Shown piece by piece: positions 5,198 through 13,630 of a stretch of 24,978 nt of DNA (its first letter is position 1; every line of letters starts with the position of its first letter). The notes beneath the pieces are model-generated. The model did not search any database, was not told where the DNA came from, and saw only the letters and a program-made list of their open reading frames with translations. The position numbers and the translations under genes are program-made. Location of the stretch: NCBI GenBank assembly GCA_944363895.1, contig CALVVP010000111.1, positions 1 to 24,978 on the forward strand, given 5' to 3'. Source of the stretch: an uncultured Bacilli bacterium (GTDB taxonomy: Bacteria > Bacillota_I > Bacilli_A > RF39 > UBA660).

Positions 5198-7171
5198 TTG
5201 AATAAGCCTATATACTTAATGCCATTTATTTATGTATATAAAATGGTTCGTTTTTTGTTCTTTATGATTGTTAAACTAATTAAATATATCAATGTCGGTT
5301 TTTTTATCACATTATTTATTTTAATCGATATTGTTATCAGTACCATTTATTATTTTGCTAAGTTTATTTTATTAGGTTTCATCTGGTTATCAATCTTTGT
5401 ATATCATATTGCTAAATATATTTTTATTGGATTCATGGTCATCTCGAGATATTTATATCTTTTTATCAAATATGTCGCTTTTGGAATAGCGTTCCCATTT
5501 GTTATTTTAACTAGAGCATTTATTAAACTAAATGAAATAAATGAAAAAATAATTGCTAAACAGCAATTAGAACAAGAGAAAAAAGCTGCTGCTCGTGAAC
5601 GTAATAGACAAATAAAAGAAGAAAACAGAAAACGCTTAGAAGAATTAAAAGTTAAAGAAAAAGAACGCGAAGAGCAGAAAAAACAAGAAAGAAAAGAAGC
5701 AAGAGAAAAAGAAAGACAAAGAACTAAAGCGGATATTTATATCAATGAAAATGTTACTTTAGAGAAAAAAGGATTTAAAGAACATTTAAATGACTTTTTC
5801 TTAGCGCTTGGTAAAATCCCTTCAAAAATAAAAAATATATTCGCTAATAATCGTTTTGTGAAAAATGCTCAAAATAAAAAAGATATCAATCGTCAAGCTT
5901 TATTACTTGATTTTGAAGGAGCCGATGCGGAAAAAAGCGAAGAAAAAATTATGTATAAATATGTAGCTAAAAATCCGGATGGCAAAATAATTAAAGGTTA
6001 TTTCCCAGCTTATTCGAAAGTTGAAGTTCATTCATTTTTATTAAGTGAAGGTAATGAAGTATATAGTATTGAAACTAACAAATGGATTCAAAGATTATAT
6101 GGTAATCCAAATCGCATGAATAAATCGAAAATTAAAACAAGAGATTTAATTTTCTTCTGTACGCAGTTATCAACTTATGTTAAAGCTGGTATTACCTTAG
6201 TTGAATCATTAAAAATATTATCTCATCAATTTAAAAATAAAACTTATTCCAGAATTTTTAGAACGATGATTTATGATTTAACGATGGGGGATAACTTCTC
6301 AACCGCAATGGATAAACAAGGTGAAGCTTTCCCAAGATTATTAATCAATATGGTTAAAACTTCCGAAATGACAGGAGAATTACCAGAAGTTTTAGATAAC
6401 ATGGCAGAATACTTTACTGAAACTGATAAGACACGAAGACAGATGATTACCGCTATGACTTATCCGACAATTATCTTTATCTTTGCTATTGTGGCAGTAG
6501 TCTTCATTATGGTTTATGTTGTACCACAATTCGTCGCTATCTATGAAGGAATCGATGGCGCAACCATACCAGGTATTACTATTTTCGTTATGAATTTAAG
6601 TGATTTCTTAAAAAATAATTATTTATATTTACTATTAGGTATTGTTTTGTTTGTTTTAGTCTTTATTTATTTATATAAAAATATTAAAGCTTTTAAAACA
6701 TTCGTTCAATGGACAATTATGCATATGCCAGTCTTTGGTAATGTTGTTATCTATAATGAGGTAACGATGTTTACCAAAACATTTGCTTCCCTTTTAGCGC
6801 ATAATGTCTTTATCACTGATAGTATGGAAATATTAAATAAAATGACCAACAATGAAATATATAAAATGCTTATTCTCGATACGATTACTAACTTAGCTAA
6901 AGGTGAAAGAATTTCCTTAGCATTTAAAGATCATTGGGCATTTCCAATTCCAGCTTATGAGATGATTACAACTGGAGAAAGAACGGGACAATTAGCCGAA
7001 ATGATGGAAAAAGTATCGACTTATTATCAAGAATTACATCGTAACGCCGTTACAAGAATTAAAACATTTGTTGAACCATTTATGATTTTATTCTTAACTT
7101 TTGTTGTTGGTGGTATCGTTTTAGCAATCGTTATTCCAATGTTTGACTTTTATAACTCAGTTGCTATGTAG
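5198..7171 (+). CDS. PilC/GspF/ComGB-like inner-membrane platform protein with extra N-terminal domain
   Basis: Residues about 252-657 form a complete type II secretion/type IV pilus F-protein. It has an N-terminal 'MYKYVAKNPDGKIIKGYFPA' domain, two cytoplasmic T2SSF repeats ('CTQLSTYVKAGITLVESLKI' near 321 and 'FTKTFASLLAHNVFITDSME' near 525), and membrane segments near 422-443, 474-493 and 625-648. Such proteins form the membrane platform on which the pilus ATPase assembles pilin. The first 250 residues are atypical: three or four hydrophobic segments (about 17-105) followed by a Lys/Glu/Arg-rich predicted coiled coil (about 115-180). Homologues are usually near 350-400 residues, so this extension is unusual. 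The start is a TTG at 5198 behind a GGTG site. The next gene, 10 bases away, is the prepilin peptidase, supporting a pilus or DNA-uptake role. Confidence 0.88.
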   Translation: MNKPIYLMPFIYVYKMVRFLFFMIVKLIKYINVGFFITLFILIDIVISTIYYFAKFILLGFIWLSIFVYHIAKYIFIGFMVISRYLYLFIKYVAFGIAFPFVILTRAFIKLNEINEKIIAKQQLEQEKKAAARERNRQIKEENRKRLEELKVKEKEREEQKKQERKEAREKERQRTKADIYINENVTLEKKGFKEHLNDFFLALGKIPSKIKNIFANNRFVKNAQNKKDINRQALLLDFEGADAEKSEEKIMYKYVAKNPDGKIIKGYFPAYSKVEVHSFLLSEGNEVYSIETNKWIQRLYGNPNRMNKSKIKTRDLIFFCTQLSTYVKAGITLVESLKILSHQFKNKTYSRIFRTMIYDLTMGDNFSTAMDKQGEAFPRLLINMVKTSEMTGELPEVLDNMAEYFTETDKTRRQMITAMTYPTIIFIFAIVAVVFIMVYVVPQFVAIYEGIDGATIPGITIFVMNLSDFLKNNYLYLLLGIVLFVLVFIYLYKNIKAFKTFVQWTIMHMPVFGNVVIYNEVTMFTKTFASLLAHNVFITDSMEILNKMTNNEIYKMLILDTITNLAKGERISLAFKDHWAFPIPAYEMITTGERTGQLAEMMEKVSTYYQELHRNAVTRIKTFVEPFMILFLTFVVGGIVLAIVIPMFDFYNSVAM

Positions 7172-7181
7172 GGGGGATATA

Positions 7182-7955
7182 ATGGAAGTAAGTATTATAA
7201 TTGGCTTATTTGTGTTAGGAACCATTCTTGGTTCCTTCTATAATGTTGTTGCTTATCGTTTACCTAAGGGTGAGTCAATTGTTTATCCGGCTAGCCACTG
7301 TCCAAATTGTAATCATAAATTAACTCCATGGGAATTAATTCCCATTTTTTCTTATTTGTTACAAGGTGGGAAATGTGTAAACTGTAAACAAAAAATCTCG
7401 ATTTTTTATCCAATATCTGAAATACTATGTGGATTATTATTTGTTTTTTGTTATTTATCATTTGGCATATCTTTAGATTTAATCATCGCTTTAACTTTTA
7501 CTTCACTATTAATAATTGTTATTTTAAGTGATTATTATTATATGATTATTGAAGATAGTGTTTTAATAGTTTTTAGTATTTTATTAATAATCGAGATTTA
7601 TTTTATTCATGGTTATCAATATTTATTAAATCATCTATTGGCCGCTTTAATTTCTTTTTTAATTATGTATATTTTAAAACTAATTGGCGATTTCATCTTT
7701 AAAAAAGAATCGATGGGTGGCGGAGATATTAAATTAATGGCTGTATTTGGATTAATGATCGGTTGGGAAATGGCAATAATAACGATATTTTTATCAGCGT
7801 TTATTGCTTTACCGATATCCCTTTTTATTTTAAAAGCTAATAAAAATCACGAAATACCTTATGGACCATTTTTAAGTATTGCCGCTTTGATCATCTATTT
7901 TACTCATTTAGATATTAATCTGATTTTTAACTTTTTAAGAAGCTTATGCTTATAA
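7182..7955 (+). CDS. Prepilin leader peptidase/N-methyltransferase (ComC/PilD-like)
   Basis: A 257-residue polytopic membrane protein that cleaves and methylates class III prepilins. Visible family marks are 'GSFYNVVAYRLP' near residue 17, two CxxC pairs (Cys40/43 'CPNC' and Cys65/68 'CVNC') of the methylase loop, and two catalytic aspartates. The first is Asp117 in 'LSDYYYMIIED' and the second Asp182 in 'MGGGDIKLM', the GxGD aspartyl-protease signature. The frame opens earlier at 7143, inside the previous gene. The ATG at 7182 follows GGGGGG by five bases and restores the normal N-terminus. The gene is co-transcribed with the PilC-like gene and ends in a terminator, so the pilins and ATPase must be encoded elsewhere. 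Confidence 0.93.
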   Translation: MEVSIIIGLFVLGTILGSFYNVVAYRLPKGESIVYPASHCPNCNHKLTPWELIPIFSYLLQGGKCVNCKQKISIFYPISEILCGLLFVFCYLSFGISLDLIIALTFTSLLIIVILSDYYYMIIEDSVLIVFSILLIIEIYFIHGYQYLLNHLLAALISFLIMYILKLIGDFIFKKESMGGGDIKLMAVFGLMIGWEMAIITIFLSAFIALPISLFILKANKNHEIPYGPFLSIAALIIYFTHLDINLIFNFLRSLCL

Positions 7956-7976
7956 AATCTAGGTAACTAGATTTTT
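7955..7976 (+). terminator. Terminator after the prepilin peptidase gene
   Basis: AAATCTAG/CTAGATTT (7955-7962 and 7967-7974), 4-nt loop GTAA, then T-rich sequence. Confidence 0.85.
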
Positions 7977-7990
7977 CTTTTAAAATATAG

Positions 7991-7996
7991 TATAAT
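7991..7996 (+). promoter_or_regulatory. -10 element for the lspA operon
   Basis: A perfect TATAAT lies 17 bases before the lspA start. The -35 region falls in the preceding terminator and is not recognisable, so only the -10 is called. Confidence 0.5.
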
Positions 7997-8013
7997 TATA
8001 AACGGTGAACTTT

Positions 8014-8478
8014 ATGTATAAAAAATTATTTGTTTATACAGTTATTTTTCTTTTGATTGACCAATTATCAAAAGGATTAATCAATATATATATGAATTTA
8101 AACCAAAGTATAGAAATTATACCTAATTTTTTAAGTCTCACTTATGTTCATAATACGGGAGCTGCTTTTAGTATTTTAGAAGGAGCAAAATGGTTTTTTA
8201 TAATAATGGCGATGATTGTTTTAAATGTCATTTATCTCTTTTTTATCAAAGATAAAAATTTAAAAAATGGCGAAATAATTCTTTATTCTTTATTGTTAAG
8301 TGGCATTCTCGGTAATTTAATCGATCGAATTGTTTATGGTTATGTGATCGATTTTATCGATGTTAATATTTTTAATTTTGCTATTTTTAATTTAGCGGAT
8401 AGTTTTATCGTAATTGCTGTTATTTTATTGATTATAATAGGGGGTAAAAATGCAAGAGATAATAGTGGAAATAAATGA
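8014..8478 (+). CDS. lspA: Lipoprotein signal peptidase (signal peptidase II)
   Basis: A 154-residue, four-pass membrane aspartyl protease that removes the signal peptide of lipidated prolipoproteins. Conserved blocks are 'HNTGAAFSIL', then 'GILGNLIDRIVYGYVIDFID' with catalytic Asp104, and 'FNLADSFIVIA' with catalytic Asp129. A GTG at 8005 is in frame, but GGTGA at 8004-8008 is the ribosome site for the ATG at 8014, so the GTG is part of the site. The gene overlaps the next one by 29 bases. The lspA-rluD pairing is the same as in Bacillus. Confidence 0.96.
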   Translation: MYKKLFVYTVIFLLIDQLSKGLINIYMNLNQSIEIIPNFLSLTYVHNTGAAFSILEGAKWFFIIMAMIVLNVIYLFFIKDKNLKNGEIILYSLLLSGILGNLIDRIVYGYVIDFIDVNIFNFAIFNLADSFIVIAVILLIIIGGKNARDNSGNK

Positions 8479-9343
8479 TGAAAGAATCGATACTTTTTTA
8501 GCTAAAGTTTTAGATATAAGTCGTAGTAAAGCAGTCAAATTAATCGAAAATAATGTTTTGGTTAATGATGAAAAAGTTAAAAATAGTTATTTAGTTAAAG
8601 AAAATGATAAAATAACTATTACTGAATTTGAAGAAGAAGAGATAAAAGCGATACCAGAAAAAATGGATTTAGATATCGTTTATGAAGATGATGATGTTAT
8701 TGTGGTCAATAAAGAAAATGGGATAGTGGTTCATCCCGCCATTGGTAATACGCATCATACTTTAGTTAATGGCTTATTATATCATGCTAAAACATTAAGT
8801 ACTAAAAATGGTGAATTTAGACCAGGAATTGTTCATCGTATCGATGCTTATACAACTGGTTTATTAATGATTGCTAAAAATGATAAAGCTCATGAATTTT
8901 TAGCTAAACAATTAAGTGAGAAAACAGTTCATCGAAAATATATTGCTTTAGTTTGGGGTGTGATTAAAAATGATACCGGAACAATTGATGCCCCAATTGG
9001 TCGTGATAAGTTAGATCGCAAAAAAATGGCGGTCTTGTCTAGTGGTAAACAAGCGATTACGCATTTTAAAGTATTAAAACGATATAAAAATGCTACTTTA
9101 ATCGAATTAAAACTAGAGACAGGTAGAACCCATCAAATTAGAGTTCATATGAATTATATCGGCTATCCAGTTGTTAATGATCCCGTTTATGGCAGAAGAA
9201 AAATAATTGATCATACAGGACAATGTTTACATGCTAAAGAATTGGGTTTTATTCATCCAACTTCTAAAAAATATATGGAGTTCAGTTGTGATTTACCAGC
9301 TTGTTTTACTAATATCTTAAAAAAATTTGAGGAGGAAATATGA
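8450..9343 (+). CDS. RluD-family rRNA pseudouridine synthase
   Basis: A 297-residue protein with an N-terminal S4 RNA-binding domain (about residues 11-65, 'RIDTFLAKVLDISRSKAVKL') and a pseudouridine synthase domain. The catalytic aspartate is Asp132 in 'GIVHRIDAYTTGLLMIAKND' (family consensus HRLDxxTSG). 'ETGRTHQIRVHM' is the conserved C-terminal motif. It converts specific uridines to pseudouridine, probably in 23S rRNA. The start at 8450 follows a GGGGGT site. The TGA stop overlaps the ATG of the rhomboid gene (ATGA), so the genes are translationally coupled. RluB- or RluA-type target choice cannot be fixed by eye. Confidence 0.93.
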   Translation: MQEIIVEINDERIDTFLAKVLDISRSKAVKLIENNVLVNDEKVKNSYLVKENDKITITEFEEEEIKAIPEKMDLDIVYEDDDVIVVNKENGIVVHPAIGNTHHTLVNGLLYHAKTLSTKNGEFRPGIVHRIDAYTTGLLMIAKNDKAHEFLAKQLSEKTVHRKYIALVWGVIKNDTGTIDAPIGRDKLDRKKMAVLSSGKQAITHFKVLKRYKNATLIELKLETGRTHQIRVHMNYIGYPVVNDPVYGRRKIIDHTGQCLHAKELGFIHPTSKKYMEFSCDLPACFTNILKKFEEEI

Positions 9344-10500
9344 ACTATACAATTTCAAAACAAAATGAAGAACTTATTATGAAATTATTACATTATTTTA
9401 TTACCGATCAAAATTACAACCCCGTTATTTTAAGAGGTGCGCAAAACGAGATATGGTTAGAAAATTTAGACGGTGATTATAAAATAATTAGAATTGTATC
9501 TAATTATATTCATAATGATGAACAGTTAAATTATGATCTTTTTAAGACTAAACAAATTATGAAATCAATCAAGAAAAAAACTTTATCATTTAAAGTTCCT
9601 ACTTTAAGTATCTTTCTTAATTTGGGTGATAATGTTCATATGGATAAAGAAACTAACTATGATTATATTACTTGTTTAAATGTTAAAAATATCAATGATA
9701 TTGTTAAAAATAATCATGTTTTAGAAGTGTTTCCGGATATTAAAAAAACTTTAAATTATAAAGAAGAAGGAATGAGTTTATTTCTTAAATTAACTTCAGA
9801 GATTAATAAGAAAACAGAAAAAGATGCAATTCAGGCGGAAGATGTATTTGGACCGAAAAAACCGACCGTTACTTATACTTTAATTATTATTAATATTTTA
9901 GTTTTTTTAGCGATGTATCTTTTTGGTAATGGTAGTGAGGATAATTTAACTTTATTAGCTTTTGGTGCCAATAATCGTACTTTGGTTTTAGGTTTTCACG
10001 AATATTATCGTCTATTGACATCTAGTTTTATTCATATCGGAATTTTACACTTATTTGTCAATATGTATTCTTTATGGGTTATTGGTTCACAAATTGAAAA
10101 TTTCTTTTGTAAAATAAAGTATTTAATTATTTATTTAGGCAGTGCCTTTTTTGGTAGTTTATTATCAATTTGCTTTAGTAATAGTATTAGTGCGGGAGCT
10201 AGTGGGGCAATATTTGGTCTTTTAGGGGCGATGCTTTATTTTGGTCATCATTATCGCTTATATTTGGGTAATGCTTTATATAGTCAAATTATACCGGTTA
10301 TTATTTTAAATTTAGCTCTAGGTTTCTTTACCCCAGGCATCGATAATGCTTGTCATATTGGTGGTTTAATCGGTGGTATTTTTATTGCGATGGTTTGTGG
10401 TTTGAAATATAAAAACAATAAAATGGAAAGAATTAATGGTATTATTTTAAGTATGATTTTTTTAGGATTTATTATGTTTTTAATTAGTTCGTTAGTATAG
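9340..10500 (+). CDS. Rhomboid-family intramembrane serine protease
   Basis: A 386-residue protein. Residues 1-175 are a soluble cytoplasmic domain, comparable in position to the N-terminal domain of Bacillus YqgP/GluP. A six- or seven-helix rhomboid domain follows from about 178. Active-site elements are His232-x4-His237-x3-Asn241 in 'HIGILHLFVNMYSLW', nucleophile Ser288 in 'AGASGAIFGLLGA', and His339 in 'NACHIGGLIGG'. It should cleave membrane proteins within or next to the bilayer; substrates are unknown. It starts inside the stop codon of the rluD-like gene and is followed 11 bases later by the pyrophosphatase gene, so it belongs to the same operon. The usual TPR tail of GluP is missing. 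Confidence 0.93.
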   Translation: MNYTISKQNEELIMKLLHYFITDQNYNPVILRGAQNEIWLENLDGDYKIIRIVSNYIHNDEQLNYDLFKTKQIMKSIKKKTLSFKVPTLSIFLNLGDNVHMDKETNYDYITCLNVKNINDIVKNNHVLEVFPDIKKTLNYKEEGMSLFLKLTSEINKKTEKDAIQAEDVFGPKKPTVTYTLIIINILVFLAMYLFGNGSEDNLTLLAFGANNRTLVLGFHEYYRLLTSSFIHIGILHLFVNMYSLWVIGSQIENFFCKIKYLIIYLGSAFFGSLLSICFSNSISAGASGAIFGLLGAMLYFGHHYRLYLGNALYSQIIPVIILNLALGFFTPGIDNACHIGGLIGGIFIAMVCGLKYKNNKMERINGIILSMIFLGFIMFLISSLV

Positions 10501-10511
10501 GGAGTGATGAT

Positions 10512-12134
10512 ATGGAAGTGACTTATGTTTTTGGCCATCAAAAACCGGATACGGATTCTATTTGTGCAAGTATCAGTTTGTCGTATTTAAAAAACAAATT
10601 AGGTTTAAAAACAGAGCCAAGAACTTTAGGAGAAATTAATAAAGAAACAAAATTTGCTTTAAAATATTTTAATTTAAAACAACCAAAATATTTAAATGAT
10701 GTCAAATTACAAATTAAGGATATCGAATATAAAAAAAACTGTTATATTAACAGTAAAGCTTCGATTAACAAAGCTTTTAATTATATGAATGAAAATGAAT
10801 TAAGTGGATTACCAATTATCGATGATAATAAAAAATTATATGGCTTAGTTACTTTAAAAGAGTTAGCTCGCGAATTAATTCATGGTGATTTTACTAAATT
10901 AAGAACTTCTTATGATAATTTATTGGAAACTTTAGATGGCGTTCCTTTATTACGGTTTGATGAAGAAATCGAAGGTAATGTCATGGCTGCTGCTTTTCGT
11001 AGTACAACATTTATTCAAAATATCAAAATTACTAATAATGATATTTTGATTATTGGTGATCGTAATAATATTTTAGAATATGTTATAAATAGTCAAGTTA
11101 AATTAATTATTTTAGTAGGTAATGGCGAAATATCGGAACATAATTATGAGTTAGCCAAAGAGAAAAAAATAAATATTATTAAAACGCATTATGATACTTA
11201 TCATACAACCAAATTAATTGGTTTAAGTAATTATATCGAAAATGTTTGTTTTACTTCGCCAACTTGTATTAATGAAACCGATTATTATACTTCTTTTAAA
11301 GAAGTAAGTAATAAAACAAAACATACTAATTATCCGGTTTTAAACCAAAAAGGAGAATGTTTGGGTTTATTTCCGATTACTTTAGCTAGTTTGAAAAAAC
11401 CGAAAAAAGTTATCTTAGTTGACCACAATGAAAAAGAACAAAGTGCCGAAGGTTTAGATGAAGCAACGATTGTCGAAGTAGTCGATCACCATAAATTAGG
11501 AACTGTGGCGACAACTTCCCCAATTAATTTTAGAAATATGGCCGTTGGTAGTTCTAATACGATTATCTATAACTTATTTAAGGAAAACAAAGTAGTTATT
11601 CCCACTAATATTGCTGGTGCGATGTTATCAGGAATATTATCCGATACTTTAATTTTAAAATCACCAACGACAACTAAACTAGATATTGAAGCGGTCAATG
11701 AATTAGCTAATATTGCTTTAGTTGATTATCAAGAATATGGCCTTAATATGTTTAAAGCTGGTTCTTCTTTAGAGGGAATCGATAAGGAAGATATCATTTA
11801 TCAAGATTTTAAAAACTTTAACTATAATAATGATAAAATCGGTGTTGGGCAAGTATTTACGACAGATGTCGATTACATTTTAAATAATAAAGAAGATTAT
11901 GTGGCTTTATTAAATAAAATAGCTTTAGATAAAAATTATAAAATAGTTTTATTATTCATTACCGATATTATTAAAAATGGTTCTTATGTTTTATATAATG
12001 AATTAGCTAGTGATATTTTAATGGAAAGTTATAAATTAGAACGGATTAAAGAAGGGCATTATTTAAAAGGCATCGTTTCAAGAAAAAAACAAATGATACC
12101 ACCGATTTTAGAAACATTAGAAAAAATATCTTAA
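10512..12134 (+). CDS. Mn-dependent family II inorganic pyrophosphatase with CBS-DRTGG regulatory insert
   Basis: A 540-residue DHH-family phosphohydrolase that hydrolyses pyrophosphate released by biosynthesis. The catalytic half is split: 'FGHQKPDTDS' (metal ligands His9, Asp13, Asp15) at the N-terminus, then 'LVDHNE' and 'VVDHHKLG' later, and the C-terminal DHHA2 motif 'SRKKQ' at 523-527. Between them lies an insert of about 250 residues: two CBS motifs ('LSGLPIIDDNKKLYGLVTLK' and 'NYPVLNQKGECLGLFPITL') around a DRTGG domain. This is the layout of nucleotide-regulated family II enzymes, in which AMP/ADP inhibit and diadenosine polyphosphates or ATP activate. GGAG sits seven bases before the ATG. 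It is the last gene of the lspA operon. Confidence 0.95.
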   Translation: MEVTYVFGHQKPDTDSICASISLSYLKNKLGLKTEPRTLGEINKETKFALKYFNLKQPKYLNDVKLQIKDIEYKKNCYINSKASINKAFNYMNENELSGLPIIDDNKKLYGLVTLKELARELIHGDFTKLRTSYDNLLETLDGVPLLRFDEEIEGNVMAAAFRSTTFIQNIKITNNDILIIGDRNNILEYVINSQVKLIILVGNGEISEHNYELAKEKKINIIKTHYDTYHTTKLIGLSNYIENVCFTSPTCINETDYYTSFKEVSNKTKHTNYPVLNQKGECLGLFPITLASLKKPKKVILVDHNEKEQSAEGLDEATIVEVVDHHKLGTVATTSPINFRNMAVGSSNTIIYNLFKENKVVIPTNIAGAMLSGILSDTLILKSPTTTKLDIEAVNELANIALVDYQEYGLNMFKAGSSLEGIDKEDIIYQDFKNFNYNNDKIGVGQVFTTDVDYILNNKEDYVALLNKIALDKNYKIVLLFITDIIKNGSYVLYNELASDILMESYKLERIKEGHYLKGIVSRKKQMIPPILETLEKIS

Positions 12135-12180
12135 AACTGATAAATTTGTCAAAATTAGTTGATAATTTATCGGTTTTTTT
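12134..12180 (+). terminator. Terminator of the lspA operon
   Basis: A 13-bp stem (12134-12146 with 12164-12176, one G-U pair) ending in GGTTTTTTT, directly after the pyrophosphatase stop codon. Confidence 0.9.
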
Positions 12181-12211
12181 GACATTTTATGCAGTTCTAA
12201 AGTGCTATAAT
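12179..12211 (+). promoter_or_regulatory. spoIIP promoter, extended -10 type
   Basis: TATAAT at 12206-12211 is preceded by TGC (12203-12205). The only -35-like hexamer, TTGACA at 12179-12184, is 21 bp away, too far for a normal spacer, so recognition probably relies on the extended -10. No sigma-E-type promoter was recognised here. Confidence 0.55.
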
Positions 12212-12239
12212 CTTTAATATATTAAAGTGGGTGAAAATA

Positions 12240-13145
12240 GTGCGAAAAATGCATTTAAAAAGAAAGAAAAAATTTAGATTTTTAAATTATCTTTTATTTG
12301 TTATTTTACTTTTTATGATTATTAATTTTATTTTAAAAGATATAAAATTAGGTAGCAATACTAAATTTATCGATCAATTATTTTATCAATCCAATAGTCA
12401 CATCGTAAGTAAAGTGGATAATAATTTATTTAGTGAATTTATCAATACGATTAATAATATACAATTATCCAATCCCATTACGATTTTAGATAAGGTATTC
12501 GCATATGAAAAAGAGCCGGATGTGACGCAAGCTTTTGCTTATATTCAAAATAATGTTGTCGATAATCCCCGGGTATACATTTATAGTACACATCCTAATG
12601 AAGGTTATTTAGGGGAAAAAGTAGAGGGATATGAATTAGATAATACGGTTATTTTAGCTTCTATTTTATTACAAGAAAAGTTAAATGAAAAAGGAATTGG
12701 TACGATTGTCGAAGAGAGAAGTGCAAGTCAATATATTAAAGAACATAACTTAAATTATGATCAAAGTTATCAAGCAACAAGAGTATTTTTAAAAAACCAA
12801 TTAGAAAATAATGATTTTGATTTAATTATTGACCTTCATCGTGATGCGGTTCCTAAAAGTACGACCACAACAGTTATCGATAATCAAAGTTATGCGAAAA
12901 TTATGTTTGTCGCTAATGTTAATTATAAAGAAAATATTGCTTTAGCTAATGAATTAAACAGTATTATTAATAATAAATATCCAACTTTATCACGCGGTAT
13001 TTACAATAAATATGTTGATAATTTTAATCAGGATTTAGATAGTAATGTTATTCTTTTAGAATTGGGTGGTAATTACAATAAAATGGAAGAAGTATTACCA
13101 ACAATCGATGCTTTAGCAAATTCAATTGAGGAGCTATTAAAATGA
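12240..13145 (+). CDS. spoIIP: SpoIIP-like peptidoglycan amidase/endopeptidase
   Basis: A 301-residue protein with one N-terminal membrane segment (about residues 15-31) and a C-terminal SpoIIP hydrolase domain outside. Family motifs are 'VYIYSTHPNEGYLG' with His118 and Glu121, 'DLIIDLHRDAVP' with His200, and 'VILLELGGNYN' with Glu274, the expected zinc/catalytic set. In sporulating Firmicutes SpoIIP degrades septal peptidoglycan with SpoIID during engulfment. A GTG at 12231 is in frame, but GTGGGTGA overlaps it and forms the ribosome site for the GTG at 12240, so the latter is chosen. The next gene overlaps it by ATGA, similar in position to yqxA after spoIIP in Bacillus. Confidence 0.9.
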   Translation: MRKMHLKRKKKFRFLNYLLFVILLFMIINFILKDIKLGSNTKFIDQLFYQSNSHIVSKVDNNLFSEFINTINNIQLSNPITILDKVFAYEKEPDVTQAFAYIQNNVVDNPRVYIYSTHPNEGYLGEKVEGYELDNTVILASILLQEKLNEKGIGTIVEERSASQYIKEHNLNYDQSYQATRVFLKNQLENNDFDLIIDLHRDAVPKSTTTTVIDNQSYAKIMFVANVNYKENIALANELNSIINNKYPTLSRGIYNKYVDNFNQDLDSNVILLELGGNYNKMEEVLPTIDALANSIEELLK

Positions 13146-13477
13146 ATAAAGTCAAATTAAGAACCAAGGTATTTCGCATTAGTTTTATTATTTTATTTGC
13201 TATTTTTATAACTGTTTTTATTAGTAATAAGTATGGTTATTATGAATATCAGAAACACGAACAAGTAACTTTAACCCAAGAACAGATAAAACAATTTGAA
13301 CAAGATGTTAAAGATGGTAAAGAAGTTGATTTAGAAAATTATTTAGCTCATACTAATAAAAATTATCAGACGAAGTTTTCCCAAATGGGCTTAAATTTAT
13401 CTAATTCGATAGCGGATGCTATAAAAAATGGTGTCGATGGTTTTTTCAAATATGTTAGTAAATTTGTCGTCGAATAA
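13142..13477 (+). CDS. Small single-pass membrane protein coupled to spoIIP
   Basis: A 111-residue protein with a basic N-terminus, one hydrophobic segment (about residues 12-29), an acidic middle ('LTQEQIKQFEQDVKDGKEVD') and a C-terminal amphipathic region ending 'KNGVDGFFKYVSKFVVE'. Its ATG overlaps the spoIIP TGA, so the two are co-translated. By position it corresponds to yqxA behind Bacillus spoIIP, but I do not see convincing sequence similarity and claim no homology. Its last 12 codons and stop lie in a 37-bp segment that is repeated 2 kb downstream (15437-15473), beyond an inserted cassette. The native terminator now sits after that distant copy. Confidence 0.8.
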   Translation: MNKVKLRTKVFRISFIILFAIFITVFISNKYGYYEYQKHEQVTLTQEQIKQFEQDVKDGKEVDLENYLAHTNKNYQTKFSQMGLNLSNSIADAIKNGVDGFFKYVSKFVVE

Positions 13478-13478
13478 A
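13442..13478 (+). repeat. Left copy of 37-bp direct repeat (3' end of the spoIIP-linked gene)
   Basis: An exact 37-bp match to 15437-15473. It covers the last 12 codons, TAA and one further base of the upstream gene. Similarity stops abruptly on both sides. Confidence 0.95.
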
Positions 13479-13544
13479 TATTTTTAAGTAAAATGAAAAA
13501 GTAAGAAAAACAAAAACTTAGAAATGACTTAAAAAAGAAAGATT

Positions 13545-13568
13545 AAGTGCAACAAGGTTGTGCTTTTT
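13545..13568 (+). terminator. Terminator at the left end of cassette 1
   Basis: AAGTGCAAC/GTTGTGCTT (13545-13553 and 13557-13565, two G-U pairs), 3-nt loop, T-run. It could replace the terminator lost from the spoIIP operon. Confidence 0.75.
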
Positions 13569-13630
13569 AATTTATATTAATTATGTAATATTATCAAATT
13601 TTATGATAAAATAAAATATAGGTGATATTT

